64,000 nucleotides of DNA from JANPPS01 sp965246835 (GTDB lineage Bacteria > Pseudomonadota > Alphaproteobacteria > Acetobacterales > Acetobacteraceae), in the NCBI GenBank assembly GCA_965246835.1, contig CBDFFQ010000001.1:310001-374000 (forward strand), given 5' to 3'. The notes under the pieces were generated by a model. The model worked only from the letters and a program-made list of their open reading frames with translations, did not search any database and was not told the origin of the DNA. The number at the start of each line of letters is the position of its first letter. Within the stretch, counting starts at the first letter, position 1. A program made the translations under genes and the position numbers. Shown here one piece after another: positions 33,342 to 42,121 of this stretch.

Positions 33342-34531
33342 TGCCGGTTCGCACGCTGGACGGCGTTGACGTCGCGGGCAAGCGCGTGCTGCTCCGCGCC
33401 GACCTCAACGTCCCCGTGCGGGAGGGCGCCATCACCGACCTGACCCGGATCGAGCGGCTGTGCCCCACGATCCGGGAACTGGCCGACGGGGGCGCCCGGG
33501 TGATCGTATGCAGCCATTTCGACCGGCCCCGCGGCAAGCCCGTGCCCTCCATGTCGCTGCGCCCGATGGCATCGGCGCTCGGTGAGGCGTTAGGCCGCCC
33601 GGTGGCCTTCGCCGAGGATTGCATCGGCCCGGTGGCGCAGGCGGCGGTGGACGCGCTGCCCGTTGGCGGCGTGCTGGTGCTGGAGAACACGCGGTTCCAT
33701 GCCGGGGAGGAGGCGAACGACCCCGAGTTCGTGGCCGCGCTGGCCGCGTTCACCGACTTGTTCGTGAACGACGCCTTTTCCGCCGCGCACCGCGCCCATG
33801 CCACCACCGAAGGCATCGCCCATCGCCGCCCCGCCTATGCCGGCCGGCTGATGCAGGCGGAGATCGAGGCGCTGGAGCAGGCGCTGACCACTCCGGCCCG
33901 GCCGGTCTGCGCGATCGTCGGCGGCTCCAAGGTGTCCACCAAGCTCGAGCTGCTCGGCAATCTCACCCGCAAGGTGGACATGCTGGTGATCGGCGGCGCC
34001 ATGGCCAATACGTTTCTGGCGGCGCAAGGCGTGAGCGTCGGCCGCAGCCTGCAGGAAGCCGAGATGCACGAGACGGCGCGGGAGATCATGGCGGAGGCCA
34101 AGCGCGCCGGGTGCGAGATCGTGCTGCCGGTCGACGCCATCGTGGCGCGCGAGTTCAAGGCGCATGCGGCGACGGAGGAGGTCCCGATTGGCGCGATTCC
34201 CGCGGATTCGATGATGCTGGACGTGGGCCCGCTCACGGTGCGCGCGCTGTGCGACCGGCTGCCGGACGTGCGGACTCTGGTGTGGAACGGCCCGTTCGGC
34301 GCGTTCGAGACCCCGCCCTTCGACGCAGCGACGGTCGCGGTGGCGCATACCGTGGCAGAGATGACGGCCCAGGGCGCGCTGCTGAGCGTGGCGGGCGGGG
34401 GTGACACGGTGTCGGCGTTGAAGCATGCGGGCGTCGTGGACCGGCTGACCTATGTCAGCAGCGCGGGCGGGGCGTTCCTGGAATGGCTGGAGGGCAAGAC
34501 GCTGCCGGGTGTGGCGGCGGTGCAGCGTTGA
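33341..34531 (+). CDS. pgk: Phosphoglycerate kinase
   Basis: A 396-residue glycolytic kinase. It has the N-terminal RVLLRADLNVPVREGAITDL motif, the CSHFDRPRGK substrate-binding arginine segment, and the mid-protein AIVGGSKVSTKLELLGNL (where many enzymes have GGAKVSTK). The C-terminal nucleotide domain includes VWNGPFGAFETPPFD and VAGGGDTVSAL. It converts 1,3-bisphosphoglycerate to 3-phosphoglycerate with ATP formation. The ATG at 33341 overlaps the gap stop. No fba or pyk follows, unlike some relatives. Confidence 0.98.
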   Translation: MPVRTLDGVDVAGKRVLLRADLNVPVREGAITDLTRIERLCPTIRELADGGARVIVCSHFDRPRGKPVPSMSLRPMASALGEALGRPVAFAEDCIGPVAQAAVDALPVGGVLVLENTRFHAGEEANDPEFVAALAAFTDLFVNDAFSAAHRAHATTEGIAHRRPAYAGRLMQAEIEALEQALTTPARPVCAIVGGSKVSTKLELLGNLTRKVDMLVIGGAMANTFLAAQGVSVGRSLQEAEMHETAREIMAEAKRAGCEIVLPVDAIVAREFKAHAATEEVPIGAIPADSMMLDVGPLTVRALCDRLPDVRTLVWNGPFGAFETPPFDAATVAVAHTVAEMTAQGALLSVAGGGDTVSALKHAGVVDRLTYVSSAGGAFLEWLEGKTLPGVAAVQR

Positions 34532-34545
34532 AACTTCGTGCGCCG

Positions 34546-34560
34546 TTAACCATTTCTTAA
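34546..34560 (+). promoter_or_regulatory. CtrA-like box (TTAA-N7-TTAA) after pgk
   Basis: TTAACCATTTCTTAA is a full match to the CtrA box, with the two half-sites seven bases apart. It lies 14 bp after the pgk stop and ends 3 bp before the ATG of a short frame, in a gap of 311 bp without any other clear gene. It is the best CtrA match in the window. Confidence 0.5.
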
Positions 34561-34563
34561 ACT

Positions 34564-34785
34564 ATGGCCCTCACACTCACTTGCATGTTGTCAACCAGCG
34601 CACTCCAGGCCTTCTCCGGCGCCACCACCACGGCGCCCCTCTCCCGTGCGGGCTCGGTCCGATTGGTCCGTGCACAGCCGGAGCAAGCGGCGCCTTCGCC
34701 CACTACGGCGTTGAAGGCCCAACCGCCGGCAGAGCGGCCGTCCGGGTATCAACCGCGGGGATCGCTGCTCAATCTGAGCGTCTGA
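34564..34785 (+). CDS. Possible small protein, function unknown
   Basis: A 73-codon frame that fills most of the gap between pgk and the Nudix gene (34532-34842). The peptide starts MALTLTCMLSTSALQAFSGA and is Ala/Pro/Ser-rich, ending SLLNLSV. There is no ribosome-binding site and the ATG lies only 3 bp after the CtrA-like box, so it would need a leaderless message or a later start (ATG at 34585). It may be a small secreted or regulatory protein, or not a gene. Confidence 0.3.
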   Translation: MALTLTCMLSTSALQAFSGATTTAPLSRAGSVRLVRAQPEQAAPSPTTALKAQPPAERPSGYQPRGSLLNLSV

Positions 34786-34842
34786 CGTTCAAATTTCGGC
34801 AAGGCGCTTGATCCGGACGGGCCACACCGGCACTTTCACCTC

Positions 34843-35397
34843 ATGCCGAGCTTTACCGTCGCTGTCCCGGAAGGGGACACGCATTCCCGTTCCGTGTGTG
34901 ACACGTGCGGGTTCGTCGCCTACGAAAATCCCAAGATCGTCACGGGTGCGGTCGTGGTGCACGCCGGCAAGGTGTTGCTGTGCCGCCGGGCGATCGAGCC
35001 GCGCCGGGGGTTCTGGACGCTACCGGCCGGGTATCTCGAACTGCAGGAGACCGTGGCCGAGGGCGCGCAGCGCGAAGCCTTGGAGGAGGCTGGAGCCACC
35101 ATCGCGCTCGATGGCATCCTGGCCGTCTACAGCATCAGCCGGATCGGGCAGGTTCAGGTCATCTACCGTGCCCGTTTCGCCGGGCCACCCGTGTTCACGG
35201 CCGGTGTGGAAAGCCTCGATGTGCGGCTATTCACGTGGGAGGAGATCCCCTGGGACGAGATCGCGTTCCCGTCCGTGCATTGGGCGTTGCAAGCTTGGCG
35301 CCGGGCCGGAGACGCACCGCTTGGCGCGCCGGAGGGCAATCCACCCGGTGATCCGCGCGGGGTCTCCCCGGAAACCGGCGGGGCGCTTGCGGCATGA
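34843..35397 (+). CDS. Nudix hydrolase with partial zinc ribbon
   Basis: A 184-residue protein. The Nudix box is GYLELQETVAEGAQREALEE followed by AGA (~64-86), with the full G-x5-E-x7-R-E-x-x-E-E-x-G pattern. Before it, CDTCGFVAYENPKIVTGAVV is the second half of the zinc ribbon seen in NudC-like hydrolases; the first CxxC pair that usually precedes it is missing and no in-frame cysteines lie upstream. It hydrolyses a nucleoside diphosphate derivative. The C-terminal ~25 residues are Pro/Gly-rich. Its end overlaps the next gene's ATG by 4 bp. Confidence 0.88.
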   Translation: MPSFTVAVPEGDTHSRSVCDTCGFVAYENPKIVTGAVVVHAGKVLLCRRAIEPRRGFWTLPAGYLELQETVAEGAQREALEEAGATIALDGILAVYSISRIGQVQVIYRARFAGPPVFTAGVESLDVRLFTWEEIPWDEIAFPSVHWALQAWRRAGDAPLGAPEGNPPGDPRGVSPETGGALAA

Positions 35398-35795
35398 AAC
35401 CGGTCATCGTGGCGACGGCACTGATCTGCCTGGCCGGAATCGTGGGTCTTCCCGGTCCGGCCTACTCACAATCACAGGCGGGCCAGGCCCGCCCGCCCCG
35501 GATCGTGCTGCAACCGCAACCCTCGCCATCGTTCCTGTCCCCCACCCCACAGGCCATGGGCAGCACGGCGCCCGGCCCAGTCTACACCCCGGCGCCGACG
35601 CCGAACCGGGACGAATTGCCACCCTCCGGACCACGGGCGAGCACGGCACCGACCGTTGGCCCCGGCCTGTTCACCCGTGGCCAGCAATACCGCGGGGAGG
35701 GCTATTCCGAAGGTTCGACCGCACAGGCCGAACAGGAGAAGCGCGCCCGCCCCGGCGCCGGCTTCCGTTTGCGCATGCCGCTCGCACCCAACTAG
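35394..35795 (+). CDS. Exported proline-rich protein, function unknown
   Basis: A 133-residue protein with a signal peptide, MKPVIVATALICLAGIVGLP, and cleavage likely after AYS (residues 22-24). The mature part is Pro/Gln/Ser-rich and appears unfolded (RPPRIVLQPQPSPSFLSPTP), with a more regular end (GLFTRGQQYRGEGYSEGSTA, then a basic tail). No family recognised. The ATG overlaps the Nudix stop (ATGA), so they are co-translated, although their functions look unrelated. It precedes the CidA/LrgB pair by 37 bp. Confidence 0.65.
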   Translation: MKPVIVATALICLAGIVGLPGPAYSQSQAGQARPPRIVLQPQPSPSFLSPTPQAMGSTAPGPVYTPAPTPNRDELPPSGPRASTAPTVGPGLFTRGQQYRGEGYSEGSTAQAEQEKRARPGAGFRLRMPLAPN

Positions 35796-35832
35796 AAGCC
35801 GGGCAACTTGAGACAGGCATGATCGCACGCTG

Positions 35833-36165
35833 GTGCTAGGGGCGCTCACCACCCTCATCGTATGCCAGTTCTTGGGTGAGGTCGCGGCGCGGGCGCTCGG
35901 GCTGCCGCTGCCGGGGCCGGTTGTGGGGCTCGTCCTGCTGCTGGCGTTCCTCACGTGGCAGGGTGGCCCGGCGCCTGCGCTGAAAGAGACGTCCGTCGGC
36001 CTGTTGCGGTACCTGGCACTGCTGTTCGTGCCGGCGGGCGTCGGGATCATGACGCAGTTCGACGCGCTGCAGGGCAACGCGCTCGCCATCCTCGTGTCGG
36101 TGACCATCTCGACGGCCCTGGGCCTCGCCGTCACCGCCATCGTGATGCAGCGATTGTCGCGATGA
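35833..36165 (+). CDS. CidA/LrgA family holin-like protein
   Basis: A 110-residue membrane protein with four hydrophobic segments. The family pattern is clear: LGLPLPGPVVGLVLLLAFLT (residues 22-41), and LLRYLALLFVPAGVGIM near residue 57-73. CidA/LrgA proteins are small membrane proteins that, with LrgB-type partners, have been linked to murein hydrolase control and to export of small metabolites. GTG at 35833 is the only sensible start in frame, since an upstream ATG runs into a stop. It overlaps the LrgB-type gene by 4 bp. Confidence 0.85.
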   Translation: MLGALTTLIVCQFLGEVAARALGLPLPGPVVGLVLLLAFLTWQGGPAPALKETSVGLLRYLALLFVPAGVGIMTQFDALQGNALAILVSVTISTALGLAVTAIVMQRLSR

Positions 36166-36884
36166 CGCCCTCCGTTCAGCAGATCTGGGTCTACCTCGAA
36201 ACCACACCCCTGCTCGGCCTGGTCAGCACGCTCTTGGCCTGGCAGGCCGCGGTTTGGATCAGCCGGCGCTCCGGTGATGCGGCCTTGCTCAATCCGGTGT
36301 TGGTCTCGATCGTCTTGCTGGTCGCGCTGCTCGTCGGGACCGGCACACCCTACAGCGCCTATTTCGCCGGCGCGCAGTACGTGCATTTCCTGCTGGGCCC
36401 CGCCACGGTCGCGCTCGCCATCCCGATGCATGCGGCCCTGCCGCAGATCCGCAGGAGTGCGACGGCGCTGATCCCGGCGCTGCTGGCTGGCGCGGTCACC
36501 GCTGCAGGGAGCGCCATGCTGATCGCGCACTGGCTCGGGGCGCCGCGGGCGGTGGTGCTTTCGCTGGCGCCAAAATCGGTCACGACGCCGATCGCCATGG
36601 GCATCGCCGAGCAGATCGGCGGCAACCCGGCGCTTGCCACCGTCGCCGTTCTGTTAAGCGGCAACGCGGCGATCATCGTGGGACCGCCGCTCTGGCGGCT
36701 GCTGCGCATCACGGATTGGCGCGCGCGGGGCTTGTCGGCGGGCGTGGCCGGCCATGGCTTGGCGACGGCGCGGGTGCTGCTGGTCAACGACACGGCGGGC
36801 GCGTTCGGGGGCTTGGCCATCGGGCTGAACGGGATCGCCACCGCGTTGCTGGTGCCGCCTTTAGCCCGGTGGCTTTTAGGATAG
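36162..36884 (+). CDS. LrgB family membrane protein
   Basis: A 240-residue membrane protein with the LrgB signature: LLGPATVALAIPMHAALPQI (~80-99), LAPKSVTTPIAMGIAEQIGG (~130-150) and the conserved GVAGHGLATARVLLVNDTAG followed by AFGGLAIGLNGIATALLVP. It has about seven hydrophobic segments. It works with the CidA/LrgA-type partner encoded just before it. The ATG at 36162 overlaps the partner's stop. It ends 1 bp from the end of the convergent alcohol dehydrogenase gene. Confidence 0.9.
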   Translation: MTPSVQQIWVYLETTPLLGLVSTLLAWQAAVWISRRSGDAALLNPVLVSIVLLVALLVGTGTPYSAYFAGAQYVHFLLGPATVALAIPMHAALPQIRRSATALIPALLAGAVTAAGSAMLIAHWLGAPRAVVLSLAPKSVTTPIAMGIAEQIGGNPALATVAVLLSGNAAIIVGPPLWRLLRITDWRARGLSAGVAGHGLATARVLLVNDTAGAFGGLAIGLNGIATALLVPPLARWLLG

Positions 36885-36885
36885 G

Positions 36886-37944
36886 CTAATCCGCAACGAG
36901 CACGATCCGCCCCGTCACTGCCCCACTCTTCAACCGCTGCAACGCCGCGTTCGTCTCCGACCGAGGCATCTGCGTCACCGGCAGCGCCTTCACCGCTCCG
37001 GATTGCGCGAGCGCCACGAGCTCCCGCAATTCGATCGGGTTGCCGACATAGCTGCCCTGGATCGTGAGCGCCCGCATCGCCATCGGGGGCAGCGGGATCG
37101 TCATCTCGCCGCCGAACAGCCCGACCTGCACCAACTTGCCGCCCTTCCGCAATGCCGGGAATGCAAAGGCGGCCGTGGCGGTGCCGTTCACGAGGTCGAT
37201 CACCGCCAGCACCGGGCCGCCCGTGGCCGCGAGAATACGGTCCGTCACGCCCTCGCCGCCGCCATCCACCACGGCGGTGGCACCGGCCTCCAGCGCCGAC
37301 TGGCGCTTGCCGGCATCGAGGTCCACCACCACGATCGCGTCATGCCCGAGCGCGCGGAGGATATGGATGGCGTTGAGGCCCAGGCCCCCCGCACCCACGA
37401 TGACGATCGGCTCGCCCGGCGCCATCGGCAGCACCTTGCGAATGGCGGAATAGACGGTGATGCCGGAGCAGGCATAGGTGGCGGCGACCGCCGGGTCGAG
37501 CGTGCCGGGATCGACGAGGTGCCGGGGATGCGGCGCCACGACATGCGTGCCGTAGCCGCCATTGCGGAACACACCCAGCGAGCAGGACGCGACTACGCAC
37601 ATATTGTCCCGCTCCGCCAGACAATCGGCGCAGGTGCCGCAGCCGAGCCACGGGAACACGATCCGGATGTCGCCCACCGCCACGCCCGTGGCATCGGGAC
37701 CGAGCTTGGCCACGCGGCCCACGATCTCATGCCCCATGGCCAGCGGCAGCACGACGCCGCGGTCTTTCAGCGACATGCGCTTGCCGCCGCCCATGTCGTA
37801 ATACCCGTCCCAGATATGCAGGTCGGAGTGGCAGACGCCGCAATGCGTGACCTCCAACAGCACCTCGGTGCCGGTGGGCTCCGGCGTCGGCAGCTCGATA
37901 GGCTGTAGGTCCGCTCCGTTCTCGACGACTGCCCAGGCCTGCAT
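36886..37944 (-). CDS. Zinc-dependent alcohol dehydrogenase (MDR family)
   Basis: A 352-residue medium-chain dehydrogenase. The catalytic zinc site includes Cys38 region CGVCHSDLHIWDGY and the GHE of LAMGHEIVG. The structural zinc site is GCGTCADCLAERDNMC (four cysteines). The NAD(P)-binding motif is VIVGAGGLGLNAIHILRALG near residue 180. It oxidises an alcohol to an aldehyde or the reverse. It is downstream of the ABC permease genes on the same strand (23 bp gap), so may be expressed with them. Confidence 0.92.
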   Translation of the reverse strand: MQAWAVVENGADLQPIELPTPEPTGTEVLLEVTHCGVCHSDLHIWDGYYDMGGGKRMSLKDRGVVLPLAMGHEIVGRVAKLGPDATGVAVGDIRIVFPWLGCGTCADCLAERDNMCVVASCSLGVFRNGGYGTHVVAPHPRHLVDPGTLDPAVAATYACSGITVYSAIRKVLPMAPGEPIVIVGAGGLGLNAIHILRALGHDAIVVVDLDAGKRQSALEAGATAVVDGGGEGVTDRILAATGGPVLAVIDLVNGTATAAFAFPALRKGGKLVQVGLFGGEMTIPLPPMAMRALTIQGSYVGNPIELRELVALAQSGAVKALPVTQMPRSETNAALQRLKSGAVTGRIVLVAD

Positions 37945-37967
37945 GATTTCCCTCCGTTTTCGTCAGA

Positions 37968-38804
37968 TTAGCGCCGCCGGGGGTCCAGCGCATCCCGTAA
38001 GCCGTCCCCGACCAGGTTGAAGGCCAGCACGGCCAGAAAGATGGCGGCGCCCGGGAAGATCGCGAGCCAGGGCGCCTGCGTCAGGAAGCGCTGGGCGGCG
38101 TTGAGCATGCTGCCCCAGCTCGGCGCGGGCGGCTGCTGGCCGAGGCCCAGGAACGACAGGCTGGCCTCCGCGATGATGGCCGCGGCGATGGCGAGCGTGG
38201 CCTGCACCAGGATCGGCGGCACGATGTTGGGCGCGACATGGCGCAGCGCCACGCGCCAGGGCGGGTTTCCGAGCGAGCGGGCGGCCTCGACATAGTCATG
38301 CGTGCGGGCATCGAGCGTGGCGCCGCGGGCGACCCGCACGAACACCGGCGCCGCGGTGACGCCGATCGCGATCATGACGTTGGTGAGATCCGGCCCCAGG
38401 AACGCCGCCAGCGCGATGGCCAGGATCAGGAACGGCACCGCCAGCATCGCGTCCACGATGCGGCCGATCACGCCATCGACCCAGCCGCCCGCGAACCCGG
38501 CCAGCAGCCCCACCGGCACCCCGATCCCGGCGGCGATCAGCACCGACACCACGCCCGCCAGCAAAGACGCCCGGGCGCCGAACACCACGCGGGAGAACAC
38601 GTCCCGCCCGTTCTCGTCCGTGCCCATCCAATGCGCGGCGGAGGGCGCCTTGCGGATCAGCGACCAGCTGGTGGCAACGGGATCATACGGCGCGACCAAC
38701 GGCGCCAGCACGGCGAGCGCCACCAGCACCGCGATCACCCCGGCACCGAACACCGCCGCCGGGCGCCCCCGGAACCGGCGCGCCGCGAGCCGCCACGGGC
38801 TCAT
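37968..38804 (-). CDS. Peptide-type ABC transporter permease DppC (cluster 1)
   Basis: A 278-residue inner-membrane permease of the DppC/OppC group. The start, FRGRPAAVFGAGVIAVLVAL, followed by LAPYDP-type VAPYDPVATSW and then HWMGTDENGRDVFSRVVFGA, is typical. The EAA loop is YVEAARSLGNPPWRVALRHV. It pairs with the DppB-type gene upstream (4 bp overlap) and with the binding protein gene further upstream. No ATPase gene is in this cluster. The ATG at 38804 is preferred over longer in-frame sequence that overlaps the upstream permease. Confidence 0.92.
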   Translation of the reverse strand: MSPWRLAARRFRGRPAAVFGAGVIAVLVALAVLAPLVAPYDPVATSWSLIRKAPSAAHWMGTDENGRDVFSRVVFGARASLLAGVVSVLIAAGIGVPVGLLAGFAGGWVDGVIGRIVDAMLAVPFLILAIALAAFLGPDLTNVMIAIGVTAAPVFVRVARGATLDARTHDYVEAARSLGNPPWRVALRHVAPNIVPPILVQATLAIAAAIIAEASLSFLGLGQQPPAPSWGSMLNAAQRFLTQAPWLAIFPGAAIFLAVLAFNLVGDGLRDALDPRRR

Positions 38805-39736
38805 GCGTGGCGCATCCGGGGGTTGATCAGCGTGTAGAGCAGGTCCGCGACCAGGTTCAGGCCCACGTAGATGAAGGCCGTGACCAGCACCACGCCCTGC
38901 ACCACCGGATAGTCCCGGTTGAACACGGCATCCACCACGAGCTTGCCGAAGCCCGGGATGCTGAACACCTGCTCCGTCAGCACGGCACCGGACAGCAAGG
39001 TGCCGAGCTCCAACGCGCCCAGGGTCACGACCGGGACCAGCGCATTGCGAAAGGCGTGGCGCAGCACGACCGTGCGTTCCGGCAAGCCCTTGGCGCGGGC
39101 GGTGCGGACATAGTCCTGGTCCATGGCGCCCAGCATGGCGCTGCGGGTATGGCGCATCAGCACGGCGGCGATCGCATTGCCCAGCACGAAGGCCGGCATG
39201 ATGGTGGTCGCCAAGGACTGGCGCCAATCCTCGGTGAGCGGCACGTAGCCGGAGGGCGGCAGCCAGCCTAGCTGCACCGATACCAGCAGGATCAGCATGA
39301 TGCCCAGCCAGAAATTCGGCGTGCTCAGCCCGGCGAGCCCGGCCAAATTTGCCGCATAGTCCCACCCCGTGTTCCGCTGCACCGCCGCCACGATCCCCGC
39401 CGGGATGCCGATCAGCAACGCGATCACGAACGCCATGCCGCCCAGCTGCAGCGTGACGGGCAGCTTGGTCAGGATCAGGCCCAGCACGGGCTGATGCGTG
39501 CGCCAGGAATAGCCGAAATCGCCATGCAGGACGTTGGCGATCCAGTGCCAGTATTGCAGCGGCACCGGCCGGTCGAGCCACAGCTCCGCCCGGATTTGCG
39601 CCAGCACGACGGGATCGCCGCGATCCTCCCCGGCCAGCACCATGGCGGGATCGCCGGGCATGAGCTGCTGCAGCGCGAACACGAGGATGCTGACCAGCAG
39701 CAGCGTCGGCAGGACCTGGAGGAGGCGGAGCTTCAT
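38801..39736 (-). CDS. Peptide-type ABC transporter permease DppB (cluster 1)
   Basis: A 311-residue permease with six membrane segments. Features include the N-terminal TLLLVSILVFALQQLMPGDP, RAELWLDRPVPLQYWHWIANVLHGDFGYSW-type entry sequence (as LDRPVPLQYWHWIANVLHGD), and the EAA loop YVRTARAKGLPERTVVLRHA followed by FRNALVPVVTLGALELG. It forms the membrane channel with the DppC-type partner. A repeat of 110 bp separates it from the binding protein gene upstream. Confidence 0.92.
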   Translation of the reverse strand: MKLRLLQVLPTLLLVSILVFALQQLMPGDPAMVLAGEDRGDPVVLAQIRAELWLDRPVPLQYWHWIANVLHGDFGYSWRTHQPVLGLILTKLPVTLQLGGMAFVIALLIGIPAGIVAAVQRNTGWDYAANLAGLAGLSTPNFWLGIMLILLVSVQLGWLPPSGYVPLTEDWRQSLATTIMPAFVLGNAIAAVLMRHTRSAMLGAMDQDYVRTARAKGLPERTVVLRHAFRNALVPVVTLGALELGTLLSGAVLTEQVFSIPGFGKLVVDAVFNRDYPVVQGVVLVTAFIYVGLNLVADLLYTLINPRMRHA

Positions 39737-39748
39737 GTGCGTTGAAAG

Positions 39749-39857
39749 CCTTCTCCCGCTGGCGGGAGAGGGTTGGGTGAGGGTGGGGTCACACGGACGG
39801 TCGTTGGTGCGCGGCGCACCCCCCTCACCCCGGCCCTCTCCCGCCAGCGGGAGAGGG
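39749..39857. repeat. Long inverted repeat (REP-like) between dppB and the binding-protein gene
   Basis: Two ~39-bp arms (39749-39788 and 39819-39857) are near-perfect reverse complements, around a 30-base spacer. Each arm also holds a hairpin CTCCCGCTGGCGGGAG. The CCCTCACCCC-CTCTCCC style is that of widespread intergenic REP-like elements; a related shorter copy lies near 45646. It may weaken or stop transcription between the two genes, or stabilise the mRNA. Confidence 0.75.
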
Positions 39858-39872
39858 GGAAGTGGGTGGCGC

Positions 39873-41372
39873 TCACTTCTCCAGCCGCACGTCCTGCAAC
39901 CGTATCATCCCGTCCGACACCGGCCGGAACCCGGTCACGCGCGCCGAATGCCCCACGATGTTCTTCTGCGTGAACAAGTAGGTGATGGGCTGATCCTGCT
40001 GCAGGATCGGCCACATCTGGGCATAGAGCGCCTGCCGCGCCTTCAGATCCGACGAGGCCCGGGCCTGGTCCAGCAGCTCGTCCACGCGAGCATTCGAGTA
40101 TTTCTGGTTGTTCTGCCCGCCCCCGGTGCGGATGAACGACGACAGATTGCCATCCGCATCCACCCGGCCCGACCAGGCCAGGATATACGCCTCGAAATCC
40201 CCGCGCGCCTCCGCCTCCAACGACGACGCGAACTCCCGCACGTCGATCTTCACGTCGAACCCGGCCTCCGCCGCCATCGACTGGATCACCTCCGCCAGCT
40301 GCTTGATGTCCGGCTGGTTGGAGGACATCAGCGTGACCGGCACCGGGCCCGTCAGCCCGGCCTCCTTCAGCAAGGCCCGTGCCTTCGCCACATCCCGTTT
40401 GGGCGGCACGATGCCGGGCACATGGAACGGGCTCTCGGTCGGCACCGCCTGCGCCGTCGGCGTATAGAGCCCGGCATACACCACCTGCACCAACGCATCC
40501 CGGTCCAACGACAGCTCGAACGCGCGGCGCACCCGGCTATCCTGGCCCAACGGCGTTTTCGACCGCGGGCCGTTGCCGACATTGTAGGTGATGCCCTGAT
40601 AGCCGAGATAGTCCGACGTCGCGATGCGCAGCCGCGGATTGCGCTTCACGGCCTCCACGTCCGACGGCAACACTTGCTCCGTCATCTCGATGCTACCGGC
40701 CTGGAGGTTGGCGAGCCGGATCGAGCTGTCGGGGATCGGCTGGTAGATCACGCGGTCCAGGTGGATGCGGTCCTTGTCCCAATACTGGGGAAACCGCTCC
40801 AGCACGATGCGGTCCTGCGCCACCCGCTCCTGGAATCGGAACGGCCCGGTGCAGACCGGCTTCTGCCCGAAATCCCGCCCCGCGGCCTCCGCCGCCTTGG
40901 GCGAGACGATCATGCCGGCGCGGTCCGCCAACGCGGCCACCAGCGGGGCGGAGGGCGCCTTCAGCTTCAGCCGCACCGTCAGCGGGTCGACCACTTCGAT
41001 CGTGTCGATCACGGCGATCTCGCTCCGGCGGTAGCTGCCCTGCATCGTGAGATGCCGCTCCAGCGTGTATTTCACCGCGGCCGCGTCGAATTTCTCCCCG
41101 TCATGGAATACGACGCCCGGGCGCAGCTTGATCACGAGCGTGGTCGGGTCCGCCCATTCGTAGCCGGTGGCCAATTGCGGCACGATCTCGAGCTTCTCGT
41201 TGATGTCGAACAGCTTGTCGCACAGGCCCATGAACACGATGCGGCCCACGTAGGTTCGCGCCAGGGTGGGATCGAGGATGTCCGCGTCTTCCCGCAGCGC
41301 GATTCGCAGCGTCTGGGCATGGGCGGCCGTCGTGAGCAGAACGGCGCAGGTGGCGAGCAACAAACGGCGCAT
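39873..41372 (-). CDS. Peptide-type ABC transporter substrate-binding protein (SBP family 5)
   Basis: A 499-residue periplasmic protein. The signal peptide is MRRLLLATCAVLLTTAAHAQ. The family-5 signature appears as LRIALREDADILDPTLARTY near the mature start, WADPTTLVIKLRPGVVFHDG (~75-95), and DALVQVVYAGLYTPTAQAVP in the second lobe. It captures peptides or similar solutes and hands them to the DppB/C pair encoded next. The two ATPase genes normally in such operons are absent here. Confidence 0.92.
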   Translation of the reverse strand: MRRLLLATCAVLLTTAAHAQTLRIALREDADILDPTLARTYVGRIVFMGLCDKLFDINEKLEIVPQLATGYEWADPTTLVIKLRPGVVFHDGEKFDAAAVKYTLERHLTMQGSYRRSEIAVIDTIEVVDPLTVRLKLKAPSAPLVAALADRAGMIVSPKAAEAAGRDFGQKPVCTGPFRFQERVAQDRIVLERFPQYWDKDRIHLDRVIYQPIPDSSIRLANLQAGSIEMTEQVLPSDVEAVKRNPRLRIATSDYLGYQGITYNVGNGPRSKTPLGQDSRVRRAFELSLDRDALVQVVYAGLYTPTAQAVPTESPFHVPGIVPPKRDVAKARALLKEAGLTGPVPVTLMSSNQPDIKQLAEVIQSMAAEAGFDVKIDVREFASSLEAEARGDFEAYILAWSGRVDADGNLSSFIRTGGGQNNQKYSNARVDELLDQARASSDLKARQALYAQMWPILQQDQPITYLFTQKNIVGHSARVTGFRPVSDGMIRLQDVRLEK

Positions 41373-41407
41373 CGGAACCCCTCGGATGTTGGGCCGATGC
41401 TGCCGGG

Positions 41408-42121
41408 CTAGGCGGATGGTGGCAAGCGCCCTTCCCGCGCCACGGCGTCCATGATCACGGCGCGGTCGAACACGCCGCAGGGGCTGTCGGCGCCAGCCAG
41501 GAAGCGGCGGAACACGGCGAAGTTTTCCAGCGACTTGTCATAGAGCCGCCGCAGCTCCGTCAGCGGATCGGGATGGTCGTCCACCCGGATATCGAGGTCC
41601 GGAAACGGATCGCGCGTGCACACTTTGAGCGCTGCCGATTGCTTGCCCCGCTTGTCGCCGCCTGCTGCCTCCCCGGCCTCCAACGCGGCGAGAAGCCGCT
41701 CCGCCATGGTGCCCTGCCCGGCTTCATACGCGGCAAGCGTGCGGTCCAACACGGCCGCGCCAACCAGCATGTTCCCGGCGACGGATATTTCGGCGCCCCG
41801 GATCATGCCGCACCACTCCACGCAGCCGGCGCCCGTTTGCTGCGCGATACGGCCCTGGGCATCCAGCATGTGCAGTTGGCGAACCTCCCTTCCGGCGTCG
41901 GCCGCCAGCACGGTCGTGATGATCTCCGCGGGGTCCCGCCCGTCCCGGAGCATTTTCATGCCATGGACGGCATACATCGGATTGATCAACGCCTGGGTCG
42001 CCAGCGCGCCGACCCCGCCCTCGATATGCAAGCACAGCGCACCGACCGCGAAGAAGCGGGTCGCGACGGCGCCGCCCAGGGCTCCGGTGGCGGGATCGCG
42101 GACCAAGATGGACCAGGTCAT
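41408..42121 (-). CDS. DUF1028 (Ntn-hydrolase-like) family protein
   Basis: A 237-residue protein of the DUF1028 family. The N-terminus TWSILVRDPATGALGGAVAT, the conserved GGVGALATQALINPMYAVHG and the AGNMLVGAAVLD segments are diagnostic. The family has an Ntn-hydrolase-like fold and often lies beside peptide ABC transporters, as here, which suggests a role in amide hydrolysis of the imported compound. It overlaps the TPR gene upstream by 4 bp and lies 35 bp before the binding-protein gene, all on the same strand. Confidence 0.88.
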   Translation of the reverse strand: MTWSILVRDPATGALGGAVATRFFAVGALCLHIEGGVGALATQALINPMYAVHGMKMLRDGRDPAEIITTVLAADAGREVRQLHMLDAQGRIAQQTGAGCVEWCGMIRGAEISVAGNMLVGAAVLDRTLAAYEAGQGTMAERLLAALEAGEAAGGDKRGKQSAALKVCTRDPFPDLDIRVDDHPDPLTELRRLYDKSLENFAVFRRFLAGADSPCGVFDRAVIMDAVAREGRLPPSA

